64,000 bases of DNA, taken from NCBI RefSeq assembly GCF_963668665.1, contig NZ_OY764902.1, positions 372,001 through 436,000 on the forward strand. The letters run 5' to 3'. The stretch is from an uncultured Anaeromusa sp. (GTDB lineage: Bacteria; Bacillota; Negativicutes; Anaeromusales; Anaeromusaceae). A model generated the notes under the pieces. The model ran no database searches, was not told the origin of the DNA, and saw only the letters and a list, made by a program, of their open reading frames with translations. The translations under genes were made by a program, and so were the position numbers. Each line of letters opens with the position of its first letter. Within the stretch, counting starts at the first letter, position 1. Positions 9,293-17,900 of this stretch are shown here, piece after piece.

Positions 9293-10848
9293 GCCAGAAC
9301 CGCTCATTGCTGTTGGCTTTGGAGAAATCCATCTCGGAATTTGAGCGTGTTCGAGAAACTTATCAACCTGTTTTGACGCTGGAACAAGTGGGGTGCGTGC
9401 GTTCTTTTGGTAATGGCATTGCTTGGGTTACGGGGCTGGCATCGGTTGAAATGGAAGAACTAGTGCTTTTTCCCGGTGAGGTGCGCGGTATTGTCTTGGA
9501 TATTGGGGAAGAGCAAGTTGGGGTTATTTTATTAGATCAATCAGCTAGCCTGGCGGCAGGGGCGGAGGTGCGGCGAACAGGGCGTGTTGCGGATGTTCCT
9601 GTAGGAGAGGGGTTATTGGGAAGAGTGATTGACCCAGGAGGTCGTCCTTTAGATAACCAAGGGCCGCTTCAAGAGCAACGACGCTTTCCGATCGAAAGAG
9701 AAGCGCCCGCTATTTTACAGCGTCAGCCGGTAAAAGTTCCTCTGCAAACCGGGATGAAGGTTATTGATGCGTTGATTCCTATTGGAAGAGGGCAGCGCCA
9801 ACTCATTATTGGAGATCGACAAACAGGTAAAACTACGATTGCTATTGATACAATTATTAATCAACGTGATAGTCACGTTATTTGTGTGTATTGCGCCATC
9901 GGCCAAAGAGGAGCTTCTTTAGCAAAAGTAATTGATGAATTGGTAAAAGCGGACGCTCTTGCTTATACGGTCGTTGTTGTGGCCGAAGGAGGAGCCCCTC
10001 CGGGAGTGCGCTATATCGCCCCCTATGCGGCCACTGCAATTGGAGAATACTTTATGGAGCAAGGAAAAGATGTTCTAGTAGTTTATGATGACTTAACCAA
10101 TCATGCCAACACCTATCGTGAAATTTCTTTGCTATTGCGTAGGCCACCTGGAAGAGAAGCCTTCCCAGGAGATATTTTTTATATTCATTCTCGGATGTTG
10201 GAGCGAGCTACAAGACTAAAAGAAGAATATGGCGGAGGTTCGCTGACTGCATTGCCTATTTTGCAGACTGAAGCGCAGAATTTAGCTGCCTACATTCCTA
10301 CTAATTTAATTTCGATCACAGACGGCCAACTGTATCTTTCGCCAGAATTATTCCGAAAAGGGCTCTTGCCAGCGGTAGATATAGGAAAGTCAGTTTCTCG
10401 CGTGGGGGGGAAGGCTCAGCTAGCTGCGTACCGAACGATTGCAGGGGCATTAAAACTTGCCTATTCCCAATTTGAAGAATTGGAAATGTTTTCTCGCTTT
10501 GGCACTAAACTAGATGAGCATACCCTTAATACGCTTGCCTATGGAGAGCGTATTAGAATGTGTTTGCTTCAGGGGAAAAATGAATGTCTTCAGGTGCATG
10601 AACAAATAGCAGTATTAGTAGCTCTTACTGCCCAGGTGTTTGGAGCGATTCCTCTTGCGGTAATGCCGGAAGCACAGCAAAGAGTGATTGCCGCTGCTGC
10701 GCAGATGGAGCCTGCGTTATGTGAAAAAATCTATGCGGGAAAGAGTCTGAATGAATCAGAGTATGAGTCTTTTTTGCTATTGTTGCGAAACGAAGTTGCT
10801 TCCTTGGAGGTACATGATGGTGCAGTCAATGGGGGGCTTACACCGTAA
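9289..10848 (+). CDS. atpA: N-type ATPase alpha subunit
   Basis: The 519-residue regulatory nucleotide-binding subunit of the head. Walker A GDRQTGKT is near residue 180, followed by [16 protein letters not shown], and [10 protein letters not shown] near residue 370 carries the arginine finger that reaches the beta active site. The ATG overlaps the atpF stop by 4 bases. Its 3' end overlaps the atpG start by about 30 bases, which suggests translational coupling. Confidence 0.96.
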   Translation: MSQNRSLLLALEKSISEFERVRETYQPVLTLEQVGCVRSFGNGIAWVTGLASVEMEELVLFPGEVRGIVLDIGEEQVGVILLDQSASLAAGAEVRRTGRVADVPVGEGLLGRVIDPGGRPLDNQGPLQEQRRFPIEREAPAILQRQPVKVPLQTGMKVIDALIPIGRGQRQLIIGDRQTGKTTIAIDTIINQRDSHVICVYCAIGQRGASLAKVIDELVKADALAYTVVVVAEGGAPPGVRYIAPYAATAIGEYFMEQGKDVLVVYDDLTNHANTYREISLLLRRPPGREAFPGDIFYIHSRMLERATRLKEEYGGGSLTALPILQTEAQNLAAYIPTNLISITDGQLYLSPELFRKGLLPAVDIGKSVSRVGGKAQLAAYRTIAGALKLAYSQFEELEMFSRFGTKLDEHTLNTLAYGERIRMCLLQGKNECLQVHEQIAVLVALTAQVFGAIPLAVMPEAQQRVIAAAAQMEPALCEKIYAGKSLNESEYESFLLLLRNEVASLEVHDGAVNGGLTP

Positions 10849-11701
10849 AATACAGGTAGTTCAAAAGCTGCAAGATGTTGTTGACACGATGAAGACCATG
10901 GCGGCAACCAATATGAGCTTGTATGAAAAAACAGATCAATCGTTAAAAGCGTATACGCAGATTATTGAGAATGGGTTTTGTGCGATTTTACAGCATTATC
11001 AACCGCAAGCCGTTATTAGATCAATCAATAAGTGTCCGGCTGGTATCGGCGTAGTGGTTTTTGGTTCTGACCAGGGAATGGTTGGGCGTTTTAATGATGT
11101 GCTGGCTAAAATTATTTTGGAGAACGTGCAGCTTTTTTGCGGTGAAATTTATATATGGTGTGTTGGAGAACGATTAGCGCAAAAACTAGAAAATGAAGTA
11201 AAAATTCAGAAAATAGAAAGAGTACCAGATTCGCCTCGAAGTATTGCTGCGCTTATTGGCAGGATTTTACCTGAAATCGTCGAGCGGCAAGAATCTGGTA
11301 AGTTAGGGAAATTGCTGATCTTTTATAATAAAGCGAACCAAAACATGAGCTACGAGCCTATTGTGCAGCAATTACTGCCCGTGGATATGAATTGGCTTTT
11401 GCATCTTAGCAAGCAGCCGTGGCCGACAAAAGCAATACCACAAATTATTAGCAATGACGAGAGTGCGGTAGCTTATTTTATGAGGGAGTATTTGTTTATC
11501 ACGATGTGTTGGGCCTGCTCCCGTTCCATCATTAGTGAAAACACCAGCAGACTTGCAGTTATGCAACGCGCTTCTAAAAACATTGAAGAACTGTTGGAAG
11601 AATTAACGCGAAACTATTATAGTGAACGACAAAATCAAATTGATGCAGAAATGTTCGATGTTATTTTAGGCTACGATGCTTCCCAAAGTGATCATAAATA
11701 G
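10817..11701 (+). CDS. atpG: N-type ATPase gamma subunit
   Basis: The central rotor shaft, 294 residues from the ATG at 10817. GGAGG at 10806-10810 suits this start; the ATG at 10814 is only 3 bases from it, and the longer frame from 10751 lies within atpA. Family marks are the N-terminal helix with [17 protein letters not shown], the segment [14 protein letters not shown], and the C-terminal helix [20 protein letters not shown] with [13 protein letters not shown]. It is more diverged than alpha or beta, as is usual for N-ATPase gamma. It ends the operon. Confidence 0.92.
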   Translation: MVQSMGGLHRKIQVVQKLQDVVDTMKTMAATNMSLYEKTDQSLKAYTQIIENGFCAILQHYQPQAVIRSINKCPAGIGVVVFGSDQGMVGRFNDVLAKIILENVQLFCGEIYIWCVGERLAQKLENEVKIQKIERVPDSPRSIAALIGRILPEIVERQESGKLGKLLIFYNKANQNMSYEPIVQQLLPVDMNWLLHLSKQPWPTKAIPQIISNDESAVAYFMREYLFITMCWACSRSIISENTSRLAVMQRASKNIEELLEELTRNYYSERQNQIDAEMFDVILGYDASQSDHK

Positions 11702-11730
11702 TAAAACGATGTATTTTAAGGGGGATTGTC

Positions 11731-11940
11731 ATGTCTAAGGAATGGTATCCGATAATCAATTATGAAAAATGCAGGGAGTGCGGTGTTTGCGTGGAAATGT
11801 GTCGCAATCAAGTCTATGATAAGGAGCGAATGCCTAAGCCTTTTGTGGTTAATCCGGAAATGTGTTGTCATGGATGCCATGGATGTGGGAATAAATGTCC
11901 CCAAGGAGCTATTACTTATGCCGGTGATGATTTAGGATAG
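11731..11940 (+). CDS. Small ferredoxin-like 4Fe-4S protein
   Basis: A 69-residue protein with two clustered cysteine sets: C-RECGVCVEMC near residues 14-24 and CCHGCHGCGNKCP near residues 45-57. This fits two 4Fe-4S clusters of the bacterial ferredoxin type, although the second set (CCHGCHGCG) is unusual. It is a cytoplasmic electron carrier whose partner is unknown. AAGGGGG precedes the ATG, 30 bases after atpG. It could be read through from the ATPase operon, but no functional link is known to me. Confidence 0.85.
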   Translation: MSKEWYPIINYEKCRECGVCVEMCRNQVYDKERMPKPFVVNPEMCCHGCHGCGNKCPQGAITYAGDDLG

Positions 11941-12044
11941 CATCCCCATGGTGTTGTATGATTTTGACAAAGCAGGAATGTTCCATGCACCAATAATATT
12001 AGTGAAATGAATGTTTTGGCTAATTAAGAACGGGAGGCTGCCTT

Positions 12045-13220
12045 ATGATAGCCTGGTTGAAGAAATGGCGTCGGCTGCTAGCGGGATTCAGTATATTGGC
12101 GGTAATTTTGGGAGCAGGTTGGTTTTTGTACGCGAGAGGACCGTTGGGGCCGACTAAAGTCACGGTAGCCAAGGTCAGCAAGGAAAATCTGAAGCCAGCG
12201 GTATTTGGGATCGGCACGGTGGAAGCGCGCTTGTCCTATACCGTCGGACCCGTACAGGCTGGGCGCCTGCTTTTGGCTGCCGTGGACCATGGAGATTTTG
12301 TGCAGGCGGGACAGGTGCTGGGTGAGATTGACCCGGTTGATATGAAGGCCAAGCTGCAGTCAGCTTCGGCTGCCACGGCCAAGGCGCAAAGTGCCTTGAC
12401 CTTTAGTGAAGCGCAGGTTCGAGAGGCGTATAGCCGGAATTCGTTGGCGACAATAAGTGCTAAGCGTTATCAGACTCTGTTTGAGGCACAGGCTGTCAGT
12501 GCTGAATTAGTGGAGGTTAAGCAAAATGAAGCTAACGTGGCTCAAGCCAATTATGAAGCGGCGCAGGCCTCGTTAGCGGCGGCGAGAAAAGAGGTGGCGA
12601 AAGCCGCAGCGGAGCAAGGCGCAGTGGAAAAACAACTTGCTAATTTGCAATTGGTTAGCCCGGTTAACGGCCTGATTGTCTCGCGTGATGCTGAACCGGG
12701 AGCGACGGTTGTTGCCGGGCAGTCCGTATTTCACTTGATCGATCAAAGTACTTTGTGGGTGAAGACACGCATTGACCAGTCGCGTTTTTATGGGATATCC
12801 GTCGGGCAGGCGGCTAGTATTGTGCTTCGCTCCAGACAGGATGCCCCTTTGGCGGGCAAAGTCGCGCGTCTGGAGGTGCAGGGGGACAGCGTGACGGAAG
12901 AGCGGTTTGTGAATGTGGCCTTTGACGATTTGGGCGAGCTGGTACCGCTTGGAGAGCTGGCCGAAGTTACGATTGATTTGCCAGCGATTGACAATGCGCT
13001 TGTAGTACCGACGGCGGCCGTCAAACGCCTTAATAAGCAAAATGGTGTTTGGCTAGTGGATAACGGGCAGCTTCATTTCCAACCAGTGACAATTGGCGCG
13101 CAGACGCCGGACGGCAGCACACAAATCATTGATGGCTTAAATCCAGGCGATGCGGTTGTGGTCTACAGTCCTAAACAACCCACAGAGGGAATGAACGTTA
13201 GGGTGGAGAAAAAGCCATGA
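12045..13220 (+). CDS. HlyD/MacA-type periplasmic adaptor of an ABC exporter
   Basis: A 391-residue membrane fusion protein. It has an N-terminal signal anchor (LLAGFSILAVILGAGWFLYA), a biotinyl-lipoyl-like half near residue 85 (GDFVQAGQVLGEIDPVD), an alpha-helical hairpin rich in Ala/Gln/Glu (residues 105-200), the second lipoyl half (LVSPVNGLIVSRDAEPGA) and a beta-barrel/membrane-proximal tail. Its stop overlaps the FtsX-type permease start by 4 bases, and an ATPase gene follows. The trio is a MacAB-like exporter. The substrate could be a lipid, peptide or drug; the sequence does not decide. Confidence 0.9.
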   Translation: MIAWLKKWRRLLAGFSILAVILGAGWFLYARGPLGPTKVTVAKVSKENLKPAVFGIGTVEARLSYTVGPVQAGRLLLAAVDHGDFVQAGQVLGEIDPVDMKAKLQSASAATAKAQSALTFSEAQVREAYSRNSLATISAKRYQTLFEAQAVSAELVEVKQNEANVAQANYEAAQASLAAARKEVAKAAAEQGAVEKQLANLQLVSPVNGLIVSRDAEPGATVVAGQSVFHLIDQSTLWVKTRIDQSRFYGISVGQAASIVLRSRQDAPLAGKVARLEVQGDSVTEERFVNVAFDDLGELVPLGELAEVTIDLPAIDNALVVPTAAVKRLNKQNGVWLVDNGQLHFQPVTIGAQTPDGSTQIIDGLNPGDAVVVYSPKQPTEGMNVRVEKKP

Positions 13221-14410
13221 TTAACTTGGCAATAAAAGAAATTTCTCATGGCTGGGTCCGCTACGTGTTAACCGGTTTTGGCCTTGGCCTATTGATTGGC
13301 GTGACTATGATTATGACCGGTTTGGTGCGCGGTATGATGGATGACGCGCTTTCTCTTGCGCACGGCACCCATGCCGATTTGTGGGTGGTACAAGATGACA
13401 CTATGGGGCCGTATGCTGAATCATCCACGCTGTACGACGATGTGTACCGCAGTATAGCCGGGCTTCCGGGAGTGGCCGAAGCTAGCAATGTGGCTTATCT
13501 GACCGTGCAGGTTCGGTATGGTGACAAAGACGTACGTGCTATGGTCGCTGGATTTGAACATGACAAACCCGGTGAACCGCCATATCTGGTGGCTGGCAGA
13601 CCCATCAGCAAATCACGTTACGAGGCTATTGCCGACATGAAAACAGGCTTTAAAGTTGGCGATAAGATTAGCATTCGCCGCAATGAATATACGGTTGTGG
13701 GCCTTACCGATCGCATGGTATCTTCTGGCGGCGATCCCGTGGTTTTTGTTACCATGCAGGATGCACAGGAAGTGCAGTTTCAAAAAGACAATACCTCCAT
13801 CTACAATGACCGGAACCGTCTGGCTGCTGATCCACAGCTGAATCGTCCGGGAGTGCCAGGGCTTTTGGATGCAGTAACCAAAGCTCAGCAGTCAAATCAC
13901 AAAGTGAATGCGGTGTTGGTCAGAGTATTGCCTGGATATGATCCAGATATTGTGGCAGATACGATCAGACGCTGGAAACATTTTGAAGTATATACCTTGG
14001 CTCAGATGGAGCAAATTTTGCTCGTCAAGGTGATTTCAAACGCACTTAGGCAATTAGGGATGTTTATGATTATTCTTGCCATTGTCAGCACGGCGATTAT
14101 TGCGCTTATTATCTATACCATGACGATGGGGAAAATTAAAGAAATTGCTGTTTTAAAACTGATTGGGGCCAAAAATAAAGTGATCGCGGGAATGATATTA
14201 CAGGAGGCTTGGGGGTTAGGCATTATTGGTTTCGTTGTGGGTAAAATAACCGCCACTTTATTAGCGCCGTTGTTTCCGAAGCACGTTGAATTGCTGTTGT
14301 TCGACAGCTTTATTACGTTCATTATCACTTTGTTGATTTGTACGTTGGCCAGTTTGATCGGCATACGCGCCGCGCTGAAAGTAGAACCGGCTTCAGCGAT
14401 CGGAGGATAA
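13217..14410 (+). CDS. FtsX/MacB-type ABC transporter permease
   Basis: The 397-residue permease has one N-terminal membrane helix (VLTGFGLGLLIGVTMIMTG), a large external domain of about 220 residues (MacB periplasmic core type), and three C-terminal helices with the FtsX signature region (IYTMTMGKIKEIAVLKLIGA). It overlaps the adaptor gene by 4 bases and lies 4 bases before the ATPase gene. This topology fits mechanotransmission exporters (MacB, LolCE) rather than importers. Confidence 0.92.
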   Translation: MINLAIKEISHGWVRYVLTGFGLGLLIGVTMIMTGLVRGMMDDALSLAHGTHADLWVVQDDTMGPYAESSTLYDDVYRSIAGLPGVAEASNVAYLTVQVRYGDKDVRAMVAGFEHDKPGEPPYLVAGRPISKSRYEAIADMKTGFKVGDKISIRRNEYTVVGLTDRMVSSGGDPVVFVTMQDAQEVQFQKDNTSIYNDRNRLAADPQLNRPGVPGLLDAVTKAQQSNHKVNAVLVRVLPGYDPDIVADTIRRWKHFEVYTLAQMEQILLVKVISNALRQLGMFMIILAIVSTAIIALIIYTMTMGKIKEIAVLKLIGAKNKVIAGMILQEAWGLGIIGFVVGKITATLLAPLFPKHVELLLFDSFITFIITLLICTLASLIGIRAALKVEPASAIGG

Positions 14411-14414
14411 GAGG

Positions 14415-15143
14415 ATGCAGAATAACAAGAAGCTACCTTTGGCTATTCGTATGAAAAATGTGGTAAAAACGTACGGTTCCGGAGCGATGGCCGTACACGC
14501 TATCAAAGGAGTCAATCTTGAAGTTTTTCCTGGCGAAGTGGTCGGCTTGATGGGGGCAAGCGGTTCAGGGAAAACAACGCTGTTGCAGTGCCTTGGCGCG
14601 GTGATTGAACCAACTGGCGGGAAAATCGAACTGGGTGGCGAGGCCATTTATGACAACGGCTGGCTGGTTGATGATTTGCGTGCGTTGCGCCGGGATAAAA
14701 TTGGCTTTGTCTTTCAAGCCGCCTATCTGATCCCCTTTCTTTCGGTGTTGGACAATGTGGCGATTTTGCCAATGTTGACCGGACAGCCGAATGAGCAGGC
14801 GCGCGCGCGGGCTATGGAATTGTTGACCGTCCTGGAAGTGGAGCACCGGGCGCATGCCAAACCGTCTCAGCTTTCCGGCGGCGAACAGCAACGAGTCGCG
14901 ATTGCCCGCGCTTTGGCGAACAAGCCGCCGTTTATTCTGGCTGACGAGCCGACAGCGCCGCTCGATAGCGCCCGTTCCTTGATCGTCATGCGTCTTTTAA
15001 CCAAGCTGGCGGAGCAATACCAGACAGCGATTATTGTGGTTACGCATGACGATATCATCATTCCCCACTTTAAGCGATTGTATCGCTTGCGAGACGGCAT
15101 CGCCTATGAGGAACAGGGGGAAGGCTTGCCTTTTTCAGAGTGA
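14415..15143 (+). CDS. LolD/MacB-type ABC transporter ATP-binding protein
   Basis: A 242-residue ABC ATPase. Walker [10 protein letters not shown] is near residue 50, the Q-loop [16 protein letters not shown] lies near residue 100, the signature is [15 protein letters not shown], Walker B is [13 protein letters not shown], and the H-loop is VVTHD. The family normally has TGxLDS after Walker B; here it reads TAPLDS. It energises the FtsX-like permease encoded 4 bases upstream. GGAGG ends 9 bases before the ATG. Confidence 0.94.
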   Translation: MQNNKKLPLAIRMKNVVKTYGSGAMAVHAIKGVNLEVFPGEVVGLMGASGSGKTTLLQCLGAVIEPTGGKIELGGEAIYDNGWLVDDLRALRRDKIGFVFQAAYLIPFLSVLDNVAILPMLTGQPNEQARARAMELLTVLEVEHRAHAKPSQLSGGEQQRVAIARALANKPPFILADEPTAPLDSARSLIVMRLLTKLAEQYQTAIIVVTHDDIIIPHFKRLYRLRDGIAYEEQGEGLPFSE

Positions 15144-15367
15144 AGAAACGAAGTGAAGATAATGCTCGTATTTGGAAAATGTGCAATAATGGCGAGAGCG
15201 CGGTAGCTGAAAAAGGTAATGCACTGAAAAGCTACTTAAATAACCGTATATAAAGATACTAGCCTTAGAAGATACTTAAGCTCGTGTGAGTAAAAAAATA
15301 TCCATAGAAAAACATCGCATTTTCAAAGGATCGTTTTGACACTTTGGTAAAAAGGAGTGAACTGGCT

Positions 15368-16702
15368 ATGGCTGCGTGGCCGAATCAAGAAGAAAGAACC
15401 GCTATTTTTAATAATGTTTTTACTGATGCAAGCATGAGTCGCTACTATTTGATCATGGTCGTACTTTCTTGTACGGTAGCAACATACGGGCTATTGTCGA
15501 ACAGCACGGCTGTCGTAATTGGGGCGATGCTGATTGCGCCGTTGATGGGTCCAATTTTAGGGTGCGCGCTGGCGGTGGCTGCAAACAGCCGGTCGCTGCT
15601 TTTATTGGCGTTGAAAGCGGAGGCTCTTGGCGGGGTGGCTGCGGTTCTATTGGCGATGGTGTTGACCCTTCTGTTGCCGCGGGCGGAGTTGACTGGCGAG
15701 GTGATGGCGCGAACTACGCCTACTATTTTAGATTTGGTGATTGCACTAGCCTCCGGCGCGGCGGGGACCTATGCGATTTGCATGAAGCCGCAAAGTGCGA
15801 CCCTTCCGGGGGTGGCGATTGCTACGGCGCTGATGCCGCCATTATGTACCGTAGGCATTGGTTTGGCCCAGCAGAATATGAGCGTTGCTGGTGGCGCATT
15901 TCTGCTTTTTCTTGCTAATATGGTAGCTATCGTTGTTGCCGCTGTACTTGTCTTTGAATTAGCAGGTTTTGCGAACGGGCACGGACGTGAAAAGGAAGCG
16001 GGGGCTCAATCAGCGGTTCGACGTCTTTTCTATCCCGTGTTGCTGCTGGTGCTAATCTCTGTGCCGTTGGCCTTCATTATGTATAAGACATATGCTAAAG
16101 CGCATACGGAGCAGATCATTCAAACCTCTCTTGAAGAGTCGCTGGATATGATTGCGCCGCAGTCTACTTTGTTGTCTGCCACCTTTAACGAAGCGGACAG
16201 ACGCTATGATGTCGAGGCGGCGTTTCGGACCACGAAGGTGATTAGCCCTGAAAATATACGGCAAATGGAGAATTTGCTGGAGCTGCGTCTGGGAAAAGCG
16301 GTGAAGGTAAGCGCTGATGTTGTATTGGTGCAAAAAGTGAACGATGAGAAAAATATTGATTCCTTTCAAGCACTGCTTCCTAAGATAAAAGAAAAAGAAA
16401 TAGTGGAGGTTGTGCGCAGCGGGACGCCTGAAGAAATCATCGAACAGGCGTTAAGGGAAAAGCTGTCGTTGCTGCCTGCTGTGGAATTGGAGGATTATCG
16501 CTTCTCTTACCGGCGAGGAAGCAGCACCTATCAGATCGAAGCCTTTGTCGTGAGTGCGAAACCGCTGGAAGAAAGTGTACGTAAATCGCTGCAGGCGGTA
16601 CTAGAGGAGCGTTTGAAGCGAAGAGTAGAAGTCCAACTGCGTATAAAAGCATCTCCTAAGTCGGCAGCAGAGCTAGAAAAAGCTCCGCAGCAAGCGCCAT
16701 AA
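15368..16702 (+). CDS. DUF389 family membrane protein
   Basis: A 444-residue protein from the ATG at 15368. AAAAGGAG at 15350-15357 serves it; the TTG at 15344 precedes that site. The first 240 residues hold about six membrane helices with the DUF389 signature (LLSNSTAVVIGAMLIAPLMG and the second-repeat LPGVAIATALMPPLCTVGIG). The last 200 residues are a soluble tail. The family's function is not established. The gene stands alone, with a 224-base spacer upstream that shows no clear element. Confidence 0.88.
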   Translation: MAAWPNQEERTAIFNNVFTDASMSRYYLIMVVLSCTVATYGLLSNSTAVVIGAMLIAPLMGPILGCALAVAANSRSLLLLALKAEALGGVAAVLLAMVLTLLLPRAELTGEVMARTTPTILDLVIALASGAAGTYAICMKPQSATLPGVAIATALMPPLCTVGIGLAQQNMSVAGGAFLLFLANMVAIVVAAVLVFELAGFANGHGREKEAGAQSAVRRLFYPVLLLVLISVPLAFIMYKTYAKAHTEQIIQTSLEESLDMIAPQSTLLSATFNEADRRYDVEAAFRTTKVISPENIRQMENLLELRLGKAVKVSADVVLVQKVNDEKNIDSFQALLPKIKEKEIVEVVRSGTPEEIIEQALREKLSLLPAVELEDYRFSYRRGSSTYQIEAFVVSAKPLEESVRKSLQAVLEERLKRRVEVQLRIKASPKSAAELEKAPQQAP

Positions 16703-16707
16703 GACGA

Positions 16708-16746
16708 AGAGAACCCGGACTCCCCTGATGGGATGCCGGGTTCTCT
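16708..16746. terminator. Bidirectional terminator between the DUF389 gene and the dapB-like gene
   Basis: AGAGAACCCGG at 16708-16718 pairs exactly with CCGGGTTCTCT at 16736-16746. A short T run follows on the plus strand and a weaker one on the minus strand. It serves both convergent genes. Confidence 0.8.
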
Positions 16747-16768
16747 TTATTTGGTTGATTTTACATCC

Positions 16769-17533
16769 CTAATATACTGGGATATTGTCGCGGAACATGT
16801 CAGCGATGATCCCTTCCATGGAATACAGACCAGGAGGCTGTTTTACCAGGAAGTTGGCTGCGAAAATAGCACCTTGTCCGAAGGAAGCGCGGCTGATGCT
16901 TTCGTGGCTGAGGCGAATGGTTTGGTTCGGCATGCCAAAAATAATTTCATGGCGTCCTACGATGCCTCCTACGCGAATCGAGTTAACATGTTCGTCATCT
17001 AGCTGCAAGAGTTTGGCGATCTTTTTGGCGGTGCCTGATATTTCGGGTTTTTTTTTGAAATGTTCTTCTACGACTTCAATATCGGCGTGAGGTGCGATCT
17101 TTTGCAAAATTTGGGCTGCAATCAATAAAACGTTGATCCCCAGGGTGATGTTAGGAGAGTAGAGAACTGGCGTTTTTTGGGCTAAAGACTCTAATAAAGC
17201 AAGGTCTTCTTTTTCATATTGAGAGATAGCCGAGACAATAGGAATGCTTTCTTCAGCGGCGTGTTGATAGGCGTGAACGCCGCGCGAACTGGAGAAATCA
17301 ACAAGAACATCGACAGGATGCTCGCGAAAGAAAGAAGGTCCGATGTCTTCAATAGAAATAATTTCACCAGCGTCGCATTCCTGTCCTAACAAGCGGCTGG
17401 CATACTTATGGTGATCGGCGGTGCTTTTGCGCACTACCCAGGACAAGTCAAAGCGCTTGTCGTTTAAAAATTCGTTGGCCACCAGGCGGCCGGTTTTGCC
17501 AAAGCCCCAGAGTCCTACTTGGATTGGTTTCAA
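16769..17533 (-). CDS. DapB-like dihydrodipicolinate reductase, diverged active site
   Basis: A 254-residue NAD(P)-binding protein of the DapB family (reduction step to tetrahydrodipicolinate in the DAP/lysine pathway). The N-terminal GLWGFGKTGR is a dinucleotide-binding loop, DFSSS is near residue 80, and SPNITLGIN near residue 127 matches the family's SxNxSxGVN. In the catalytic segment the usual EAHHxxKxDAPSGTA appears as VEEHFKKKPEISGTA: the first His is Glu157, His158 and Lys161 remain, and the DAP of DAPSGTA is replaced. It may be a true reductase with altered chemistry or a paralog with another job. The start is TTG at 17533 with AAGGAGG 7 bases upstream. The leader holds a c-di-AMP riboswitch and a second hairpin element. 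Confidence 0.78.
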   Translation of the reverse strand: MKPIQVGLWGFGKTGRLVANEFLNDKRFDLSWVVRKSTADHHKYASRLLGQECDAGEIISIEDIGPSFFREHPVDVLVDFSSSRGVHAYQHAAEESIPIVSAISQYEKEDLALLESLAQKTPVLYSPNITLGINVLLIAAQILQKIAPHADIEVVEEHFKKKPEISGTAKKIAKLLQLDDEHVNSIRVGGIVGRHEIIFGMPNQTIRLSHESISRASFGQGAIFAANFLVKQPPGLYSMEGIIADMFRDNIPVY

Positions 17534-17551
17534 TGGAAGTCCTCCTTTTTT

Positions 17552-17664
17552 TACGCCGGCGAGGTTAGCTGACGGATTCGGGCGAAAAGAGATACGCCCT
17601 ACCTGAATGTTCAGGATTCACCCCGAGAATGGGTCCCCCGCTTCCAATTTTGGAATTAGGCGCT
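17552..17664 (-). ncRNA. c-di-AMP (ydaO/yuaA) riboswitch
   Basis: Read on the minus strand, the core has the ydaO hallmarks in order: GGGGGACCC, then CGGGGTGAATCC, GTAGGGCG, CGCCCGAATCC and CGTCAGCTAACCTCG. It is closed by an outer stem in which GCGCC near 17660-17664 pairs with GGCGT near 17552-17556. The 3' end lies a few bases before the AAGGAGG of the dapB-like gene, so ligand binding could act on translation or on read-through. In this class c-di-AMP normally switches the gene off, and typical targets are K+, osmolyte and cell-wall genes. Confidence 0.95.
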
Positions 17665-17701
17665 TCTTATATGCATTACCCGACTTGCGGGAATACAGCG
17701 A

Positions 17702-17740
17702 AGAAAACAAAAAGAGCCCTTGGTGACAGGCTCCTCCTAA
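17702..17740 (-). promoter_or_regulatory. Putative Na+-sensing leader hairpin/terminator (copy B), upstream of the c-di-AMP riboswitch
   Basis: On the minus strand GAGCC and GGCTC pair around TGTCACCAAG and run into TTTTTGTTTT, which makes an intrinsic terminator about 20 bases after the predicted start of transcription. A 26-base stretch (17715-17740) is identical to the leader of the ArsB/NhaD-like gene at 19575-19600. Placement before a c-di-AMP riboswitch in the same transcript resembles the reported pairing of Na+-I (DUF1646 motif) and c-di-AMP riboswitches. I cannot check the covariance model, so the Na+ label is inference. Confidence 0.55.
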
Positions 17741-17764
17741 AAAACACATATACCATTTGTAATC

Positions 17765-17794
17765 ATGATAACACAATAGTTGTTCTTTAGTCAA
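17765..17794 (-). promoter_or_regulatory. Sigma-A promoter of the dapB-like transcript
   Basis: On the minus strand TTGACT (17794-17789) and TATCAT (17770-17765) are 18 bases apart. Transcription would begin near 17758, about 20 bases before the leader hairpin. Confidence 0.65.
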
Positions 17795-17900
17795 ATTTGT
17801 CAATGGAGAATTAATTTTGAAAAGAAAATTAAAAATAAACGGGAGCGGGAGGAGAGGCGTGGTACAATAAGAAAATAGAAAACTAGGGAGAGATTAGTTT

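Noticed and set aside
10751..10816. Longer atpG start
   Set aside because: It lies within atpA without a ribosome site; GGAGG at 10806-10810 points to 10817.
17618..17803. Minus-strand 61-residue ORF sharing LGGACHQG with the extension above
   Set aside because: The likeness comes from the shared RNA hairpin. The ORF starts upstream of the promoter -10 region and runs into the c-di-AMP riboswitch, with no ribosome site.
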